A stretch of DNA of 37,729 nucleotides, from the IMG/VR virus record IMGVR_UViG_3300017741_000018, positions 1-37,729 of that record. One strand, given 5' to 3'. The DNA comes from a virus. This document shows, in pieces, positions 30,157 to 37,729 of the stretch. Positions within the stretch are counted from its first letter, which is position 1, and every line of letters begins with the position of its first letter. Position numbers and translations under genes: made by a program. The notes beneath the pieces were generated by a model. That model ran no database searches. It was not told the DNA's origin and saw only the letters and a list, made by a program, of their open reading frames with translations.

Positions 30157-30609
30157 ATGAGAGATTTAGGAAATAATCTTGTATCAGTACAAAGTCTTGC
30201 TTCTGCTGTGACAGCAGGAAATAATGCTACAGTGAATGGAACTGCAGTTGATTTAAAAGGCTTTGAAGGTGCATATGTAAACGTAAACACTGGTGTTGAA
30301 GGTGTAACTCTATCTAATAGCTTAAAAATTGAATTTAAGTTAATGCATGGAGATGCTACTAACGCATTAGTTGCTGTTGAACAGAAAGATGTAACGGATA
30401 GCTCAGTTACTTCAGGTGTTTTCTTAACACTTGATGACAATGCTGAAACACCACAAACATCAAGCATCGGTTATATTGGTGGAAAAAGGTATGTAAGCGT
30501 TGATGTTGTCTTCACAGGCAATCATTCAACAGGCACACCTATGTCTATTGATGTTATCAAAGGCTATGCACGTCATAGTGAAGGAGCAAGTACAGTAACA
30601 GTAGCTTAA
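30157..30609 (+). CDS. Putative head decoration protein, 150 aa
   Basis: The gene lies 12 bases after the capsid gene with GAGGT as ribosome site. The product is strand-rich, Gly/Val/Thr-rich and has no signal peptide (LKGFEGAYVNVNTGVEGVT, SSIGYIGGKRYVSVDVVFTG, TPMSIDVIKGYARHSE). Its size and place fit a capsid decoration or stabilising protein, but I do not recognise the family from sequence. A hairpin follows it. Confidence 0.55.
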   Translation: MRDLGNNLVSVQSLASAVTAGNNATVNGTAVDLKGFEGAYVNVNTGVEGVTLSNSLKIEFKLMHGDATNALVAVEQKDVTDSSVTSGVFLTLDDNAETPQTSSIGYIGGKRYVSVDVVFTGNHSTGTPMSIDVIKGYARHSEGASTVTVA

Positions 30610-30626
30610 TTGCTATTTTGTACACT

Positions 30627-30647
30627 GGTGGGGTGAAATACCCCACC
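30627..30647 (+). terminator. Hairpin between head genes, terminator or attenuator
   Basis: GGTGGGG (30627-30633) pairs with CCCCACC (30641-30647) across a 7-base loop, a 7-bp stem of G and C with one T-A pair, followed by TCTATTT. The T-tract is weak, so it may only lower read-through and set capsid levels above downstream genes. Confidence 0.6.
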
Positions 30648-30666
30648 TCTATTTAAGGAATAAATT

Positions 30667-31041
30667 ATGTCAAAAAAATATAAAATTCTAAGACCAAAAC
30701 CATGTATTGTAGATGAAGATACTAGGAAACTAGAACTACAACCTGTTGATAAAATAATTGATGCAGATACTGATTTAATGAAAGCCAATATGGAAAGATT
30801 TGAAAGCATGGGTTGGGCTATGGAAATAAAAATGGACTCTGTAGAAGAAACTGTAGAAATTGAAGCAGAAGTAAAACCAAAAAGGGCAAGAAATAAAAAA
30901 GGTCAATTAAAAGCTGATGACCCATCTACTCCTGATGTTAATGAAGCATGGGAAGGTGGAGAAGCACCAAAGAAAACAGCTAAAAAAACCACAGCTAAGA
31001 AAACAACAAAAAAGAAAACTACTACTAAGAAAAAGTCTTAA
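30667..31041 (+). CDS. Head-associated protein with Lys/Thr-rich histone H1-like tail
   Basis: The 124-residue protein has a folded N-terminal part (KYKILRPKPCIVDEDTRKLE, MKANMERFESMGWAMEIKM), a middle KPKRARNKKGQLKADDPSTP and VNEAWEGG motif I have seen in other marine phages, and a tail of about 25 residues that is almost only K and T. Such tails bind nucleic acid non-specifically. The place between capsid and connectors suggests a head protein, possibly DNA-contacting. Confidence 0.6.
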   Translation: MSKKYKILRPKPCIVDEDTRKLELQPVDKIIDADTDLMKANMERFESMGWAMEIKMDSVEETVEIEAEVKPKRARNKKGQLKADDPSTPDVNEAWEGGEAPKKTAKKTTAKKTTKKKTTTKKKS

Positions 31042-31053
31042 TATTTCTTTTTA

Positions 31054-31082
31054 TTGTATGTAAAGAATTAATGGCTTAGAAT
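31054..31082 (+). promoter_or_regulatory. Possible internal promoter before the connector genes
   Basis: TTGTAT (31054-31059), 17-base spacer, TAGAAT (31077-31082) lie in the 47-base gap after the Lys-rich gene. The next ATG is only 7 bases further, so transcripts would be almost leaderless; this may be chance in AT-rich DNA. Confidence 0.3.
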
Positions 31083-31088
31083 AGATGA

Positions 31089-31289
31089 ATGGCAGTCAAG
31101 ATACCAAGCGATACTATAAGTAAGCTAGAAGCACATGAACGTGAATGTGCTATTAGATACGAGAATATAGATAGAAGGTTAGAAAGTGGTTCAAAGAGAT
31201 TTGATAGACTTGAAAATCTTATTTATGGACTTTATGGCTTAATTATCGCTTCAATGTTTGGGCTAATAATAGAAAGGATATTTTTTTAG
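31089..31289 (+). CDS. Small tail-anchored membrane protein, 66 aa
   Basis: A charged coiled-coil N-terminal part (SKLEAHERECAIRYENIDRR) is followed by a C-terminal membrane segment (about 45-64, YGLYGLIIASMFGLIIERI). The layout is the mirror of the gene at 6307 (membrane segment first). Such small proteins are often annotated as hypothetical or holin-like in marine phages; a membrane protein inside the head-connector operon is odd. Function unknown. Confidence 0.6.
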   Translation: MAVKIPSDTISKLEAHERECAIRYENIDRRLESGSKRFDRLENLIYGLYGLIIASMFGLIIERIFF

Positions 31290-31298
31290 GAGAATAAT

Positions 31299-31478
31299 AT
31301 GTCAGAAGACTTAAACTACGAATCACTATATAACACAGCACAGCAAGAACTAGCTAATGCACAACATACTATTAGGGTATTAGTACAAAAGCTACAAGAA
31401 GCACAAGGTGATGATACTGTAGTAGGCGAACAACCAATAGTAGAAGAAGCAAAGGCTGATAAGAAAAAAGCTAATTAG
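31299..31478 (+). CDS. Small acidic helical protein, 59 aa
   Basis: AGGAG (31289-31293) precedes the ATG at 31299; the frame ends at TAG 31476. The product (MSEDLNYESLYNTAQQELAN, then a helix and an acidic/Lys-rich end) is predicted to be a single long helix. No known family. It sits directly before the connector gene, with a good ribosome site, so it is probably expressed. Confidence 0.55.
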   Translation: MSEDLNYESLYNTAQQELANAQHTIRVLVQKLQEAQGDDTVVGEQPIVEEAKADKKKAN

Positions 31479-31487
31479 GAGTGGTAA

Positions 31488-32144
31488 ATGGCAGGTCTAG
31501 TTTTACATACAGCACCTGCATCAGAACCTATAACCCTTGCAGAAGCAAAGTCATATTTAAGAGTAGATAGTTCAGGTGATGATGCTTTAATAACATCATT
31601 GATCTCAACAGCAAGAAAGCTATGTGAAGAACACACGCAACGTGCTTTCATGATTCAAACATATGAACTGTTTCTAGATGCATTGGAAGATGTAGAAGAT
31701 AGTCTATGGGAAGGTATGCGTACTGCACCATATATTAACTATTACAAAAACTATATAGAGTTACCTATGCCACCTGTTGTATCTATTAGTCATATAAAGA
31801 CTTATGACGATAGTGACAATGCAACAACCTTTGCTAGTGCTAATTACTATGTAGACAATGCAAGACAACCTGCAAGGGTAGTTTTACGAACAGGGGAAAC
31901 CTTTCCAACAGCATTACGAGTAGCAAACGCCATAGAAGTTAAATATGTTACAGGTTATTCATCAGCTAGTGCTGTACCTGAACCAATCAAATTCGCGATT
32001 TATCAAGTTCTTACATATTTGTACGAACACAGAGGTGATATGTATGAAGGTAAAACTTCACTACCTGCTACTGCAACTAAGCTTCTTGCTCCGTATGTAG
32101 TTTACAGTGGAATGGGTAGTTCAAAACTCATGTCATTAGGATAA
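31488..32144 (+). CDS. Head-tail connector (HK97 gp6-like adaptor)
   Basis: The 218-residue protein has the adaptor pattern: EPITLAEAKSYLRVD, DDALITSLISTARKLCEEHT, PPVVSISHIKTYD and PEPIKFAIYQVLTYLYEHRGD. Adaptors of this family form a ring below the portal. The end overlaps the next start by one base (TAATG). Order (adaptor, closure, tail completion, terminator, tube) is as in HK97-like phages. Confidence 0.88.
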   Translation: MAGLVLHTAPASEPITLAEAKSYLRVDSSGDDALITSLISTARKLCEEHTQRAFMIQTYELFLDALEDVEDSLWEGMRTAPYINYYKNYIELPMPPVVSISHIKTYDDSDNATTFASANYYVDNARQPARVVLRTGETFPTALRVANAIEVKYVTGYSSASAVPEPIKFAIYQVLTYLYEHRGDMYEGKTSLPATATKLLAPYVVYSGMGSSKLMSLG

Positions 32145-32470
32145 TGAGCCAAGTAGGTCAACTCCGACACCAAATTACCCTTCAAGGACAAGGCACTACT
32201 AGAGATAGTGGTGGGGGAATTAGTTCGGGGTGGTCTAGTATTGCTTCTGTGTATGCTGATATAAAGCCTAAAAGTGGGAAAGAGGTGTATGCACAAGGTA
32301 AACTGGTTGGAAGCGTGTCACACGAGATTACAGTGCGTTATAGGACTGATATTTCTAACGCTTCTAGGATTAGTTTTGATAATAAGTTATTTAATATTAG
32401 GGCTATTATCAATGTTGATGAAAGGGATAGATTCCTTAAACTTCTTTGTGAACAAGGAATAGCAACGTGA
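32144..32470 (+). CDS. Head-tail joining / head closure protein (gp16-like)
   Basis: The 108-residue protein starts QLRHQITLQGQGTTRDSGGG and contains SVYADIKPKSGKEVYAQGKLV, ITVRYRTDIS and RISFDNKLFNIRAIINVDER, the standard Phage_H_T_join pattern. It seals the capsid exit below the adaptor. The next gene starts at GTG with a 4-base overlap. Confidence 0.88.
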   Translation: MSQVGQLRHQITLQGQGTTRDSGGGISSGWSSIASVYADIKPKSGKEVYAQGKLVGSVSHEITVRYRTDISNASRISFDNKLFNIRAIINVDERDRFLKLLCEQGIAT

Positions 32471-32898
32471 GTATTGATTTAAAGATAACTGATCTAAAAG
32501 CTTTTAATAAAAAACTAAATAAAAGACTTTCAGATAATAAAGTTAAAGAATATGTAACTCGTGGAACATTGATGGTTCATAATGATGCTAAAAAAAGTAT
32601 TTTATCAGGTGGAACAGGTAGGACTTACGAAAAATACGAGCCTAGAAGAACACATACAGCATCTGCACCTAATCAACCACCTGCAAGTGATACAGGATTT
32701 TTAGCTAGTAATATAACTATGGAAGTAGATGTCAAGGCTAATGGAAGCGTAGTTGGTCAAATAATATCATCTGCACCATATTCAAAGCATTTAGAGTTTG
32801 GTACAACCAATATGACTGAAAGACCTTTTATGCAACCTGCATTAGAAAAAAATAAACGAAAGATAGAAGCATTATTTAAAAAAGGCATATTGAAATGA
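32467..32898 (+). CDS. Tail completion protein (HK97 gp10-like)
   Basis: The 143-residue protein, GTG start at 32467 overlapping the previous stop (GTGA), contains VTRGTLMVHNDAKKSIL, PNQPPASDTGFLASNI and APYSKHLEFGTTNMTERPFM, all typical of the gp10 family that joins tail and head. The C-terminal helix is basic. Confidence 0.88.
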   Translation: MSIDLKITDLKAFNKKLNKRLSDNKVKEYVTRGTLMVHNDAKKSILSGGTGRTYEKYEPRRTHTASAPNQPPASDTGFLASNITMEVDVKANGSVVGQIISSAPYSKHLEFGTTNMTERPFMQPALEKNKRKIEALFKKGILK

Positions 32899-33302
32899 GT
32901 ATTGGTCAATTTGCACTACAGACAACTATCTACAGCACTTTATCTAGTGATAATACATTGACATCAACTTTAAGTGCAGGTGTCTATGACGAGGTTACAG
33001 AGGGTGCTACATACCCTTTTGTGTCATTAGGTGAAGAAACAGCTATTGACTATGGTACAAAAGATACAAATGGTGGTGAAACTACTATCAATATACATAT
33101 ATGGTCACAATACAAAGGTGCTAAAGAAACAAAACAAATAATGGACAGAATTCACGATTTATTGCATGATAGTAACTTAACAGTCACTGGATTTAATCTA
33201 ATAAACTTAAGATTTGAATTTAGTGATATACTAAGAGACCCAGACGGTGTTACTAGACATGGAGTCATGCGATTCCGAGCAATAATATTAGGAACAAACT
33301 AA
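32895..33302 (+). CDS. Tail terminator-like protein (DUF3168)
   Basis: The 135-residue protein matches DUF3168: LQTTIYSTLSSDNTLTSTL, GVYDEVTEGATYPFVSLGEE, INIHIWSQYKGAKETKQIMD and DPDGVTRHGVMRFRAII. These proteins cap the tail tube and join it to the head. ATGA overlap with the upstream gene. Confidence 0.87.
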   Translation: MSIGQFALQTTIYSTLSSDNTLTSTLSAGVYDEVTEGATYPFVSLGEETAIDYGTKDTNGGETTINIHIWSQYKGAKETKQIMDRIHDLLHDSNLTVTGFNLINLRFEFSDILRDPDGVTRHGVMRFRAIILGTN

Positions 33303-33323
33303 TTTTATAAATAGGAGATAAAA

Positions 33324-33770
33324 ATGGCGGCACAAAAAGGTAAAGAGGTCTTAATAAAAATAGACAATGGTAGTGGTACACAAACTACTATTGGTGGCTT
33401 GAGATCATCTTCAATAACATTAAATGATGAATCAGTAGATATTACAAATAAAGACTCTTCAGGATATAGAACACTTTTAGCAGGTGGTGGTGTTAATAGC
33501 ATCAGCATCAGTGGCTCAGGAGTTTTTACTGATAGCACTACTGAAGGTCTTTTAAAAGATGCATATATAAATCAATTACATTTTGCTGATAATGGTACAA
33601 CAGCTAACGTACCTGAATTTGAAGATTTTGAATTTTTTATACCAAATTTCTTTAAATTTACAGGTAAGTTTCAAGTTACATCTTTAGAATATGCAGGTGA
33701 ATATAATGGAGAAGCCACTTATTCTGTTAGCTTTGAATCAGCAGGAATTATAGTAGTAGCGACTTCATAA
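33324..33770 (+). CDS. Major tail tube protein (TP901-1/GTA-like)
   Basis: The 148-residue protein follows AGGAG. The pattern (MAAQKGKEVLIKIDNG, GLRSSSITLNDESVDITNKD, SGYRTLLAGGGVNSISISG, FEFFIPNFFKFTGKFQVTS, YNGEATYSVSFESAG) matches the Phage_tail_2 family. It polymerises into the tail tube over the tape measure. Confidence 0.92.
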   Translation: MAAQKGKEVLIKIDNGSGTQTTIGGLRSSSITLNDESVDITNKDSSGYRTLLAGGGVNSISISGSGVFTDSTTEGLLKDAYINQLHFADNGTTANVPEFEDFEFFIPNFFKFTGKFQVTSLEYAGEYNGEATYSVSFESAGIIVVATS

Positions 33771-33771
33771 G

Positions 33772-34020
33772 ATGTCTTGGAATAAAGTACAACTTGATCT
33801 AGGTAACGAAAAGATTAATGCTTTTTTAAAAAATGATGAATCCCAACTATGTTTAGAAAACCTAATAGAAGTTGGTGAAAAAGTAAAAGTTGATAAAAAG
33901 GAATTTTTAGTTTTATCATCATTTGTTGAAGAGAGAGATAATTTATTAACCATAAATCTTGCAAAGGCAAGTAAACCTAAAAAGGAGAAGAAGTCAGATG
34001 ACAAACAAACTAAAGGGTGA
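33772..34020 (+). CDS. Small basic protein, paralogue of the gene at 6103
   Basis: The 82-residue product begins [20 protein letters not shown], with [12 protein letters not shown] in the middle and a Lys-rich end. It shares this order with the gene after the tail fibre (6103-6306). The gene starts one base after the tail tube stop and overlaps the chaperone gene by 23 bases. A minor tail or assembly role is inferred from position only. Confidence 0.65.
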   Translation: MSWNKVQLDLGNEKINAFLKNDESQLCLENLIEVGEKVKVDKKEFLVLSSFVEERDNLLTINLAKASKPKKEKKSDDKQTKG

Positions 34021-34348
34021 AACCACACTTAACTTAGCTAATAAAGAATATAAAGCTAGATTAACAATTGATGCAATTATTCAAATTGAAGATGCATGTG
34101 ATTGTGGAATTATAAAACTTGCTACAAAAATGGGTGAAGCTGATATAAGAATGTCAGAGGTAATCCATGTATTATTACCTGCCCTAAGAGGTGGTGGTAA
34201 TGATTTTCAACGAAAAGATGTAGTAAAAATAGTACAAGATGCAGGAATAGTTAAAGCAACAGCCGCAGTTGCTAACTTGATTGCAACATCTCTAACTGAT
34301 GATTCAGAGGAAGAAGCAGACGAGGGAAAGCAAGAACAGGGGGATTAA
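33998..34348 (+). CDS. Tail assembly chaperone, short (G-like) form, GTA gp10 family
   Basis: The start is ATG 33998, preceded by AAAGGAG; a longer frame to 33959 would pass through that site. The 116-residue product has the gp10-like pattern [51 protein letters not shown] and an acidic end. Chaperones of this kind coat the tape measure during tail assembly. The last codons contain GGGAAAG, at which a share of ribosomes should move to the -1 frame (see the 33998-34557 form). Confidence 0.85.
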   Translation: MTNKLKGETTLNLANKEYKARLTIDAIIQIEDACDCGIIKLATKMGEADIRMSEVIHVLLPALRGGGNDFQRKDVVKIVQDAGIVKATAAVANLIATSLTDDSEEEADEGKQEQGD

Positions 34349-34557
34349 CTAGTGATTCCCTACCCATCAAACGATACTTTTCTATTTGTGTTGGCATGAT
34401 GGGTATGTCTTCTAAAGATTTTTGGGAATCTAGCCCTAAAGAAATCTATATGGCTATAGATGGATTTACCGAATTTAATGGTGGTTCAGAAGATAAAGAT
34501 AAGCCTATGACCAGTGATCGTCTTAGCGAACTAATGGAGTTATATCCTGATGAGTAA
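33998..34557 (+). CDS. Tail assembly chaperone, long (G-T-like) form by programmed -1 frameshift
   Basis: Reading shifts back one base at 34330, joining 33998-34330 to 34330-34557 (186 residues in total). The added 75 residues ([18 protein letters not shown], then [20 protein letters not shown]) have no own start signal suited to a separate gene, but contain the FW...SPKEI motif typical of the second tail-chaperone domain. The frame is open from 34303, just upstream of the slip, to 34557, and overlaps the tape measure start by 8 bases. The arrangement is that of lambda gpG/gpGT. Confidence 0.85.
34324..34330 (+). other. Slippery heptamer GGGAAAG
   Basis: In the zero frame the codons are GAG GGA AAG, so the heptamer is in the required X XXY YYZ phase. 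It is the same heptamer that directs the lambda G-T frameshift. Confidence 0.85.
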
Positions 34558-36895
34558 ACCTATAGATGAATTAGTAGTTCAAATTAAAGCTGATACTAAG
34601 CAATTACAAAAAGATTTAAAACAAGTACAAGGTAAATTAAAAACTACTGGAGTTGCAGGTGGTGCGGCTTTTGGTGGAATGGCAGGTGCTATGTCAAAAG
34701 CTAAGGTTGGTGCTATAGGAGTTACTGCCGCTCTAGTTGGTGTTGGTGTTGCTGTAACTAAAGTAGCACAAGTAGGTATGGGTTTTGAAGACTTAAAAGA
34801 TTCACTTAATCAAGTTTTTGGCAGTATGGAAGCAGGTGATCAGGCTATGAAAAAGGTCTTTAAATTTGCTCAAACAACACCTTTTCAAATTGAAGATGCT
34901 ACAAAAGCATTTATACAATTAAAATCAGCAGGTATTGAACCAAGTATGGATATGTTGCAAACTTTTGCAGATACAGCTTCAACATCAATAGACCAATTAG
35001 GAGCTTTTGAGTCATTAATAAGAATAGTGCAAAGATCAGCCGCAGGTGGTATGGGTCTTGAAGAAATTAATCAGCTTGATGATAGAGGAATACCTGCAAC
35101 TAAAATTTTAACAGAAGCCTTAGGTAAAAGTAGAGATGAATTATCAGAATTTGGTAAAACTGCTGAAGGTGCGGCAGAAATGGTCAGATTGTTAATAGCA
35201 GGTTTAGAAACAAGATTTGGTGGAGCAATGGCAGACAAAATGGATAATTTGTCTACAAAAAGTTCTAATATGAGTATTGCTTTTAAACAATTAGCAGATG
35301 CTGTATTTACAGGTGGATTAGGTGAAAGACTTAAAAAACTTACAGACAGACTTACTGGATTTGCAGATGAAGCCGCTAGAGCAGTGCGTGTAAGTAGTGG
35401 TAAAGCATCATTAGGGGATTTACTTGGTGATACAACAGGTAAAGTTGATCAACTACCAATAGAATTAAGATTTGATGTGGCAAATATTGCTAAAAATGAA
35501 GCATTTGATAAATTAAATAAAGCAAAAAAACAATTCCAAGATGCAGAAGATGCAGGATTCACTGGATTGGATATTATTCAATTTCAAGCTAATTTACAAT
35601 TTGCACAAAAAGAATTTGATGATTTTAAAAAAATAGTTGATGGCATTATTGCTGAAAAAGTTAGATTAGCTGAATCTAATAAAAAAGAAATTAAGGTAGA
35701 AACTTTTTCCGTTGGCGATATAGATGGCTTAGTTGATTTTCAATCACGATTTGCAAAAATAGCAGATGATATGATTCCTGAAACTCAAAAAATACAAGAT
35801 GAAATAGATTATTTGAAAGATTTAATGACATTTGAAGGTGCTGATTTAGAAGGAATATTAAAATTCTTAAAAATTGACAATATTAATGATATACAAGAAG
35901 TTATAACCCATTTAGAAAATCTTAAAACAGAAATTAATGATTTGCCTGAAGCAAAACCATTTGAAAATCTTAAAGATTTAACTGGAATAAATAGTTTATT
36001 ACATGACACTTTATCAGATGCTACTGAAGGTGCTGATTTGTTTGTTGATGAATTAAAAAATATGACTGATGAAGAAATTCTTGCAAAACTTGAAGAAATA
36101 CCTAATTTATTAGAAAGATTTGGACTAACATCAGGTGAAGCATTAAGCCATGTCAAAGCTTTTAAAAATGAACTAAAAGATTTAGACACTGAAGTAAATT
36201 CTTTATTTGGAGATTTAGAAAATCTAGAAAATGTTAATGGTTTATTAAATGAACAATTAGCAAATGGTAATATTTCTTTAGAACAAGCAAACGCTTTATT
36301 TAGAGAATATCTTACTAGTTTAGGTCCGGTAGGAACAGCATTAGCTAATTTAGGTACAGAAATTGAAGGTTTAGCAGATAGTTTTGCTGATGACTTAACC
36401 ACAGCATTACTTGAAGGAGAAGATGCATTAGATTCATTTAAAAACTTTGCTGAGCAAATAGTAAGTGCAATTATTTCAGAATTTATGAGATTGCTAGTAA
36501 TTAGACCAATTGTTGACGGTGTTTTAGGTTATTTTAATATGTCAACAGGTACAGGCACAGGTACAGGTTCAAGTAGAGGTGGTGGGGGTCAGAACCTTGC
36601 AGGTGGTGGAACTATACAAGGTGGTACGCCTACTTTAGTTGGTGAAAGAGGTGCTGAAATATTTGTACCTAATACTGGTGGTACTATTATGAATAATATG
36701 AATACCAAAAATGCTATGGGTGGAGGTACACCAGTAAACATATATCAAACAGTTAATTTTGCTACAGGCATAGTACCTACTGTAAGGGCAGAGGTTACAA
36801 AGATGATGCCACAGATAGCAGATGTAACAAAAGCGGCAGTACAAGAATCAGCAATGCGTGGTGGTAACTTTAGAAGGAGTCTAGTCGGTGGGTAA
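34550..36895 (+). CDS. Tape measure protein
   Basis: The 781-residue protein starts with a helical part (IDELVVQIKADTKQLQKDLK), a Gly/Ala-rich hydrophobic segment (about 34-75), then the conserved N-terminal domain TTPFQIEDATKAFIQLKSAG through LGAFESLIRIVQRSAAGGMG. A long coiled-coil middle and a C-terminus with TPTLVGERGAEIFVPNTGG complete the typical layout. It sets tail length (about 117 nm at 0.15 nm per residue, by the usual rule) and is ejected first. TGTGTG-type repeats near residue 664 are low complexity. Confidence 0.94.
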   Translation: MSKPIDELVVQIKADTKQLQKDLKQVQGKLKTTGVAGGAAFGGMAGAMSKAKVGAIGVTAALVGVGVAVTKVAQVGMGFEDLKDSLNQVFGSMEAGDQAMKKVFKFAQTTPFQIEDATKAFIQLKSAGIEPSMDMLQTFADTASTSIDQLGAFESLIRIVQRSAAGGMGLEEINQLDDRGIPATKILTEALGKSRDELSEFGKTAEGAAEMVRLLIAGLETRFGGAMADKMDNLSTKSSNMSIAFKQLADAVFTGGLGERLKKLTDRLTGFADEAARAVRVSSGKASLGDLLGDTTGKVDQLPIELRFDVANIAKNEAFDKLNKAKKQFQDAEDAGFTGLDIIQFQANLQFAQKEFDDFKKIVDGIIAEKVRLAESNKKEIKVETFSVGDIDGLVDFQSRFAKIADDMIPETQKIQDEIDYLKDLMTFEGADLEGILKFLKIDNINDIQEVITHLENLKTEINDLPEAKPFENLKDLTGINSLLHDTLSDATEGADLFVDELKNMTDEEILAKLEEIPNLLERFGLTSGEALSHVKAFKNELKDLDTEVNSLFGDLENLENVNGLLNEQLANGNISLEQANALFREYLTSLGPVGTALANLGTEIEGLADSFADDLTTALLEGEDALDSFKNFAEQIVSAIISEFMRLLVIRPIVDGVLGYFNMSTGTGTGTGSSRGGGGQNLAGGGTIQGGTPTLVGERGAEIFVPNTGGTIMNNMNTKNAMGGGTPVNIYQTVNFATGIVPTVRAEVTKMMPQIADVTKAAVQESAMRGGNFRRSLVGG

Positions 36896-37729
36896 ATTAG
36901 TAACAATGCCAAACACTCCTAACTTTGTTAGAAGTAACTTTAAATTAGTAAGAACTATAGGAACTGTAGCTTCTCCATATACAGGTAAGATAAGAACACA
37001 AGAATATGACGGTGTATTTTGGGAAGCAGTCGTAAGCCTTCCACCTATGCGAAGAGATGTAGCTAAAAATTGGCAATCTTTTCTTCTAGAGTGTAATGGG
37101 ATGGTAAATCAGTTCAAATTTGCAGACCCTGATGCCTTGCTTAATCAAGGCACATACAATGCAGATGATTTAAAAGCAAAAAACAGAATCAATCAAACAG
37201 CAAATATAGAATTAGATTTTTCATCAGCAAATACTATAACAGCACCTAGCAACACAACGCCTTTTGCAAATGCTTTAGTTGGTGATTTTATTTCTGTAAC
37301 AGGTTCACAATATCCTGAAAATAATGGAACACATAAGATAATTGCTAAAGCAAATTCATATACCATTACAGTTCAACCTGAAAATACAATAAACCTTACT
37401 ACTGATGCAGATAGACCTGCATGTACAATCAAATCTAATCAAAAGGGTTCTACAGGTTTAAATTTAGCGTCAAGTAGTAATAGTGCTACAGGTACTATTA
37501 AAAAGGGTGATTACTTACAAATTACAGCTAGTTCTACAACAGGTGCTAATCCTGTGCAGTATGTAATGGTTACAGAAGATGCGACACTTAATGTAATAAG
37601 TGGTGCAGACACTTATGGAGTTAAAATACAACCTAAATTAAGAACTGCTTTAACCCAAGATCATCTAGTAAGATTTGCTTCACCAAAAGGCATGTTTAGA
37701 TTAACAACTAAAAATGTAGACTGGGACGC
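36888..37729 (+). CDS. Tail protein after the tape measure, distal-tail-like (3' end outside window)
   Basis: The start is GTG 36888 with AAGGAG eight bases upstream and an 8-base overlap with the tape measure gene; an in-frame ATG at 36906 is an alternative. The frame stays open to the window end (280 codons). NTPNFVRSNFKLVRTIGTVA, then TQEYDGVFWEAVVSLPPMRR and QSFLLECNGMVNQFKFADP resemble proteins found at the tail tip, in which a short strand region is followed by a W.(F/A).V..PPM motif. The middle part is Thr/Asn-rich. Distal tail is my best guess, not a firm call. Confidence 0.5.
   Translation, partial: MGKLVTMPNTPNFVRSNFKLVRTIGTVASPYTGKIRTQEYDGVFWEAVVSLPPMRRDVAKNWQSFLLECNGMVNQFKFADPDALLNQGTYNADDLKAKNRINQTANIELDFSSANTITAPSNTTPFANALVGDFISVTGSQYPENNGTHKIIAKANSYTITVQPENTINLTTDADRPACTIKSNQKGSTGLNLASSSNSATGTIKKGDYLQITASSTTGANPVQYVMVTEDATLNVISGADTYGVKIQPKLRTALTQDHLVRFASPKGMFRLTTKNVDWD

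Noticed and set aside
35809-36402. A 197-codon antisense frame within the tape measure gene
   Set aside because: Ser- and Lys-rich antisense of the coiled coil; no start signal and no plausible domain.
36540-36570. ACAGGT-type tandem repeat
   Set aside because: Short low-complexity coding repeat (Thr-Gly) in the tape measure; nothing suggests a separate function.
1-37729. The window as a complete circular genome
   Set aside because: Joining the last bases to the first gives an early stop in the terminal tail gene and no frame into the fibre; tail-tip genes expected between them are missing.

Overview
The window is about 37.7 kb of an AT-rich, tailed double-stranded DNA phage (siphovirus-like), open at both ends. 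It starts inside a giant tail-fibre gene and stops inside a tail gene that follows the tape measure. The low GC content, the tail-fibre repeat style and the many small genes resemble uncultured marine phages. The head and tail genes follow the order used by HK97-like phages and alphaproteobacterial gene transfer agents. Two lipoproteins, a spanin-like pair and a CsgG pore show that the host has an outer membrane. An alphaproteobacterial host is an inference. No integrase, attachment site or tRNA gene was seen.

Layout. (1) 3-5849 +: tail fibre ending in a self-cleaving S74 chaperone domain. (2) 5859-13637 +: one tightly overlapping operon. It holds small proteins, then a cell-envelope cassette (CsgF-like, CsgG-like, curlin-repeat protein, FecR-domain protein, CHASE2 adenylate cyclase), then a lysis set (spanin-like pair, small membrane protein, nuclease, GH24 lysozyme). 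(3) 13634-19734 -: early operon. It holds a PD-(D/E)XK exonuclease, an ERF annealing protein, a small protein with an SSB-like tip, a split cytosine-5 DNA methyltransferase, a CmoA-like enzyme, an HNH-like protein and a run of small genes. (4) 19740-20034: divergent control region and a small Cro-like gene on +. (5) 20036-22358 -: an O-like replication initiator that carries a G-rich iteron-like origin candidate, plus three coupled genes including an HExxH metallopeptidase. (6) 22494-37729 +: terminase, portal, MuF, protease, capsid, connectors, tail tube, frameshifted tail chaperone and tape measure, interrupted at 27105-27849 by three minus-strand genes.

How the parts fit. A CCAAATTGG-type inverted repeat lies in five intergenic promoter regions and is a candidate operator set for the Cro-like protein. 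Recombination and replication genes (exonuclease, ERF, initiator) are early and leftward; packaging, head and tail genes are rightward.

Two sets of genes stand out. First, the DNA methyltransferase has lost the two conserved residues that flank the cofactor methyl group (PCQ to PCA, GNS to GRS), and it is translationally coupled to a homologue of CmoA, the enzyme that makes carboxy-S-adenosylmethionine. This suggests a natural DNA hypermodification system that uses an unusual SAM derivative. Second, the phage carries a near-complete curli-type export and amyloid set joined to a FecR and CHASE2 adenylate-cyclase pair, placed directly before the lysis genes.
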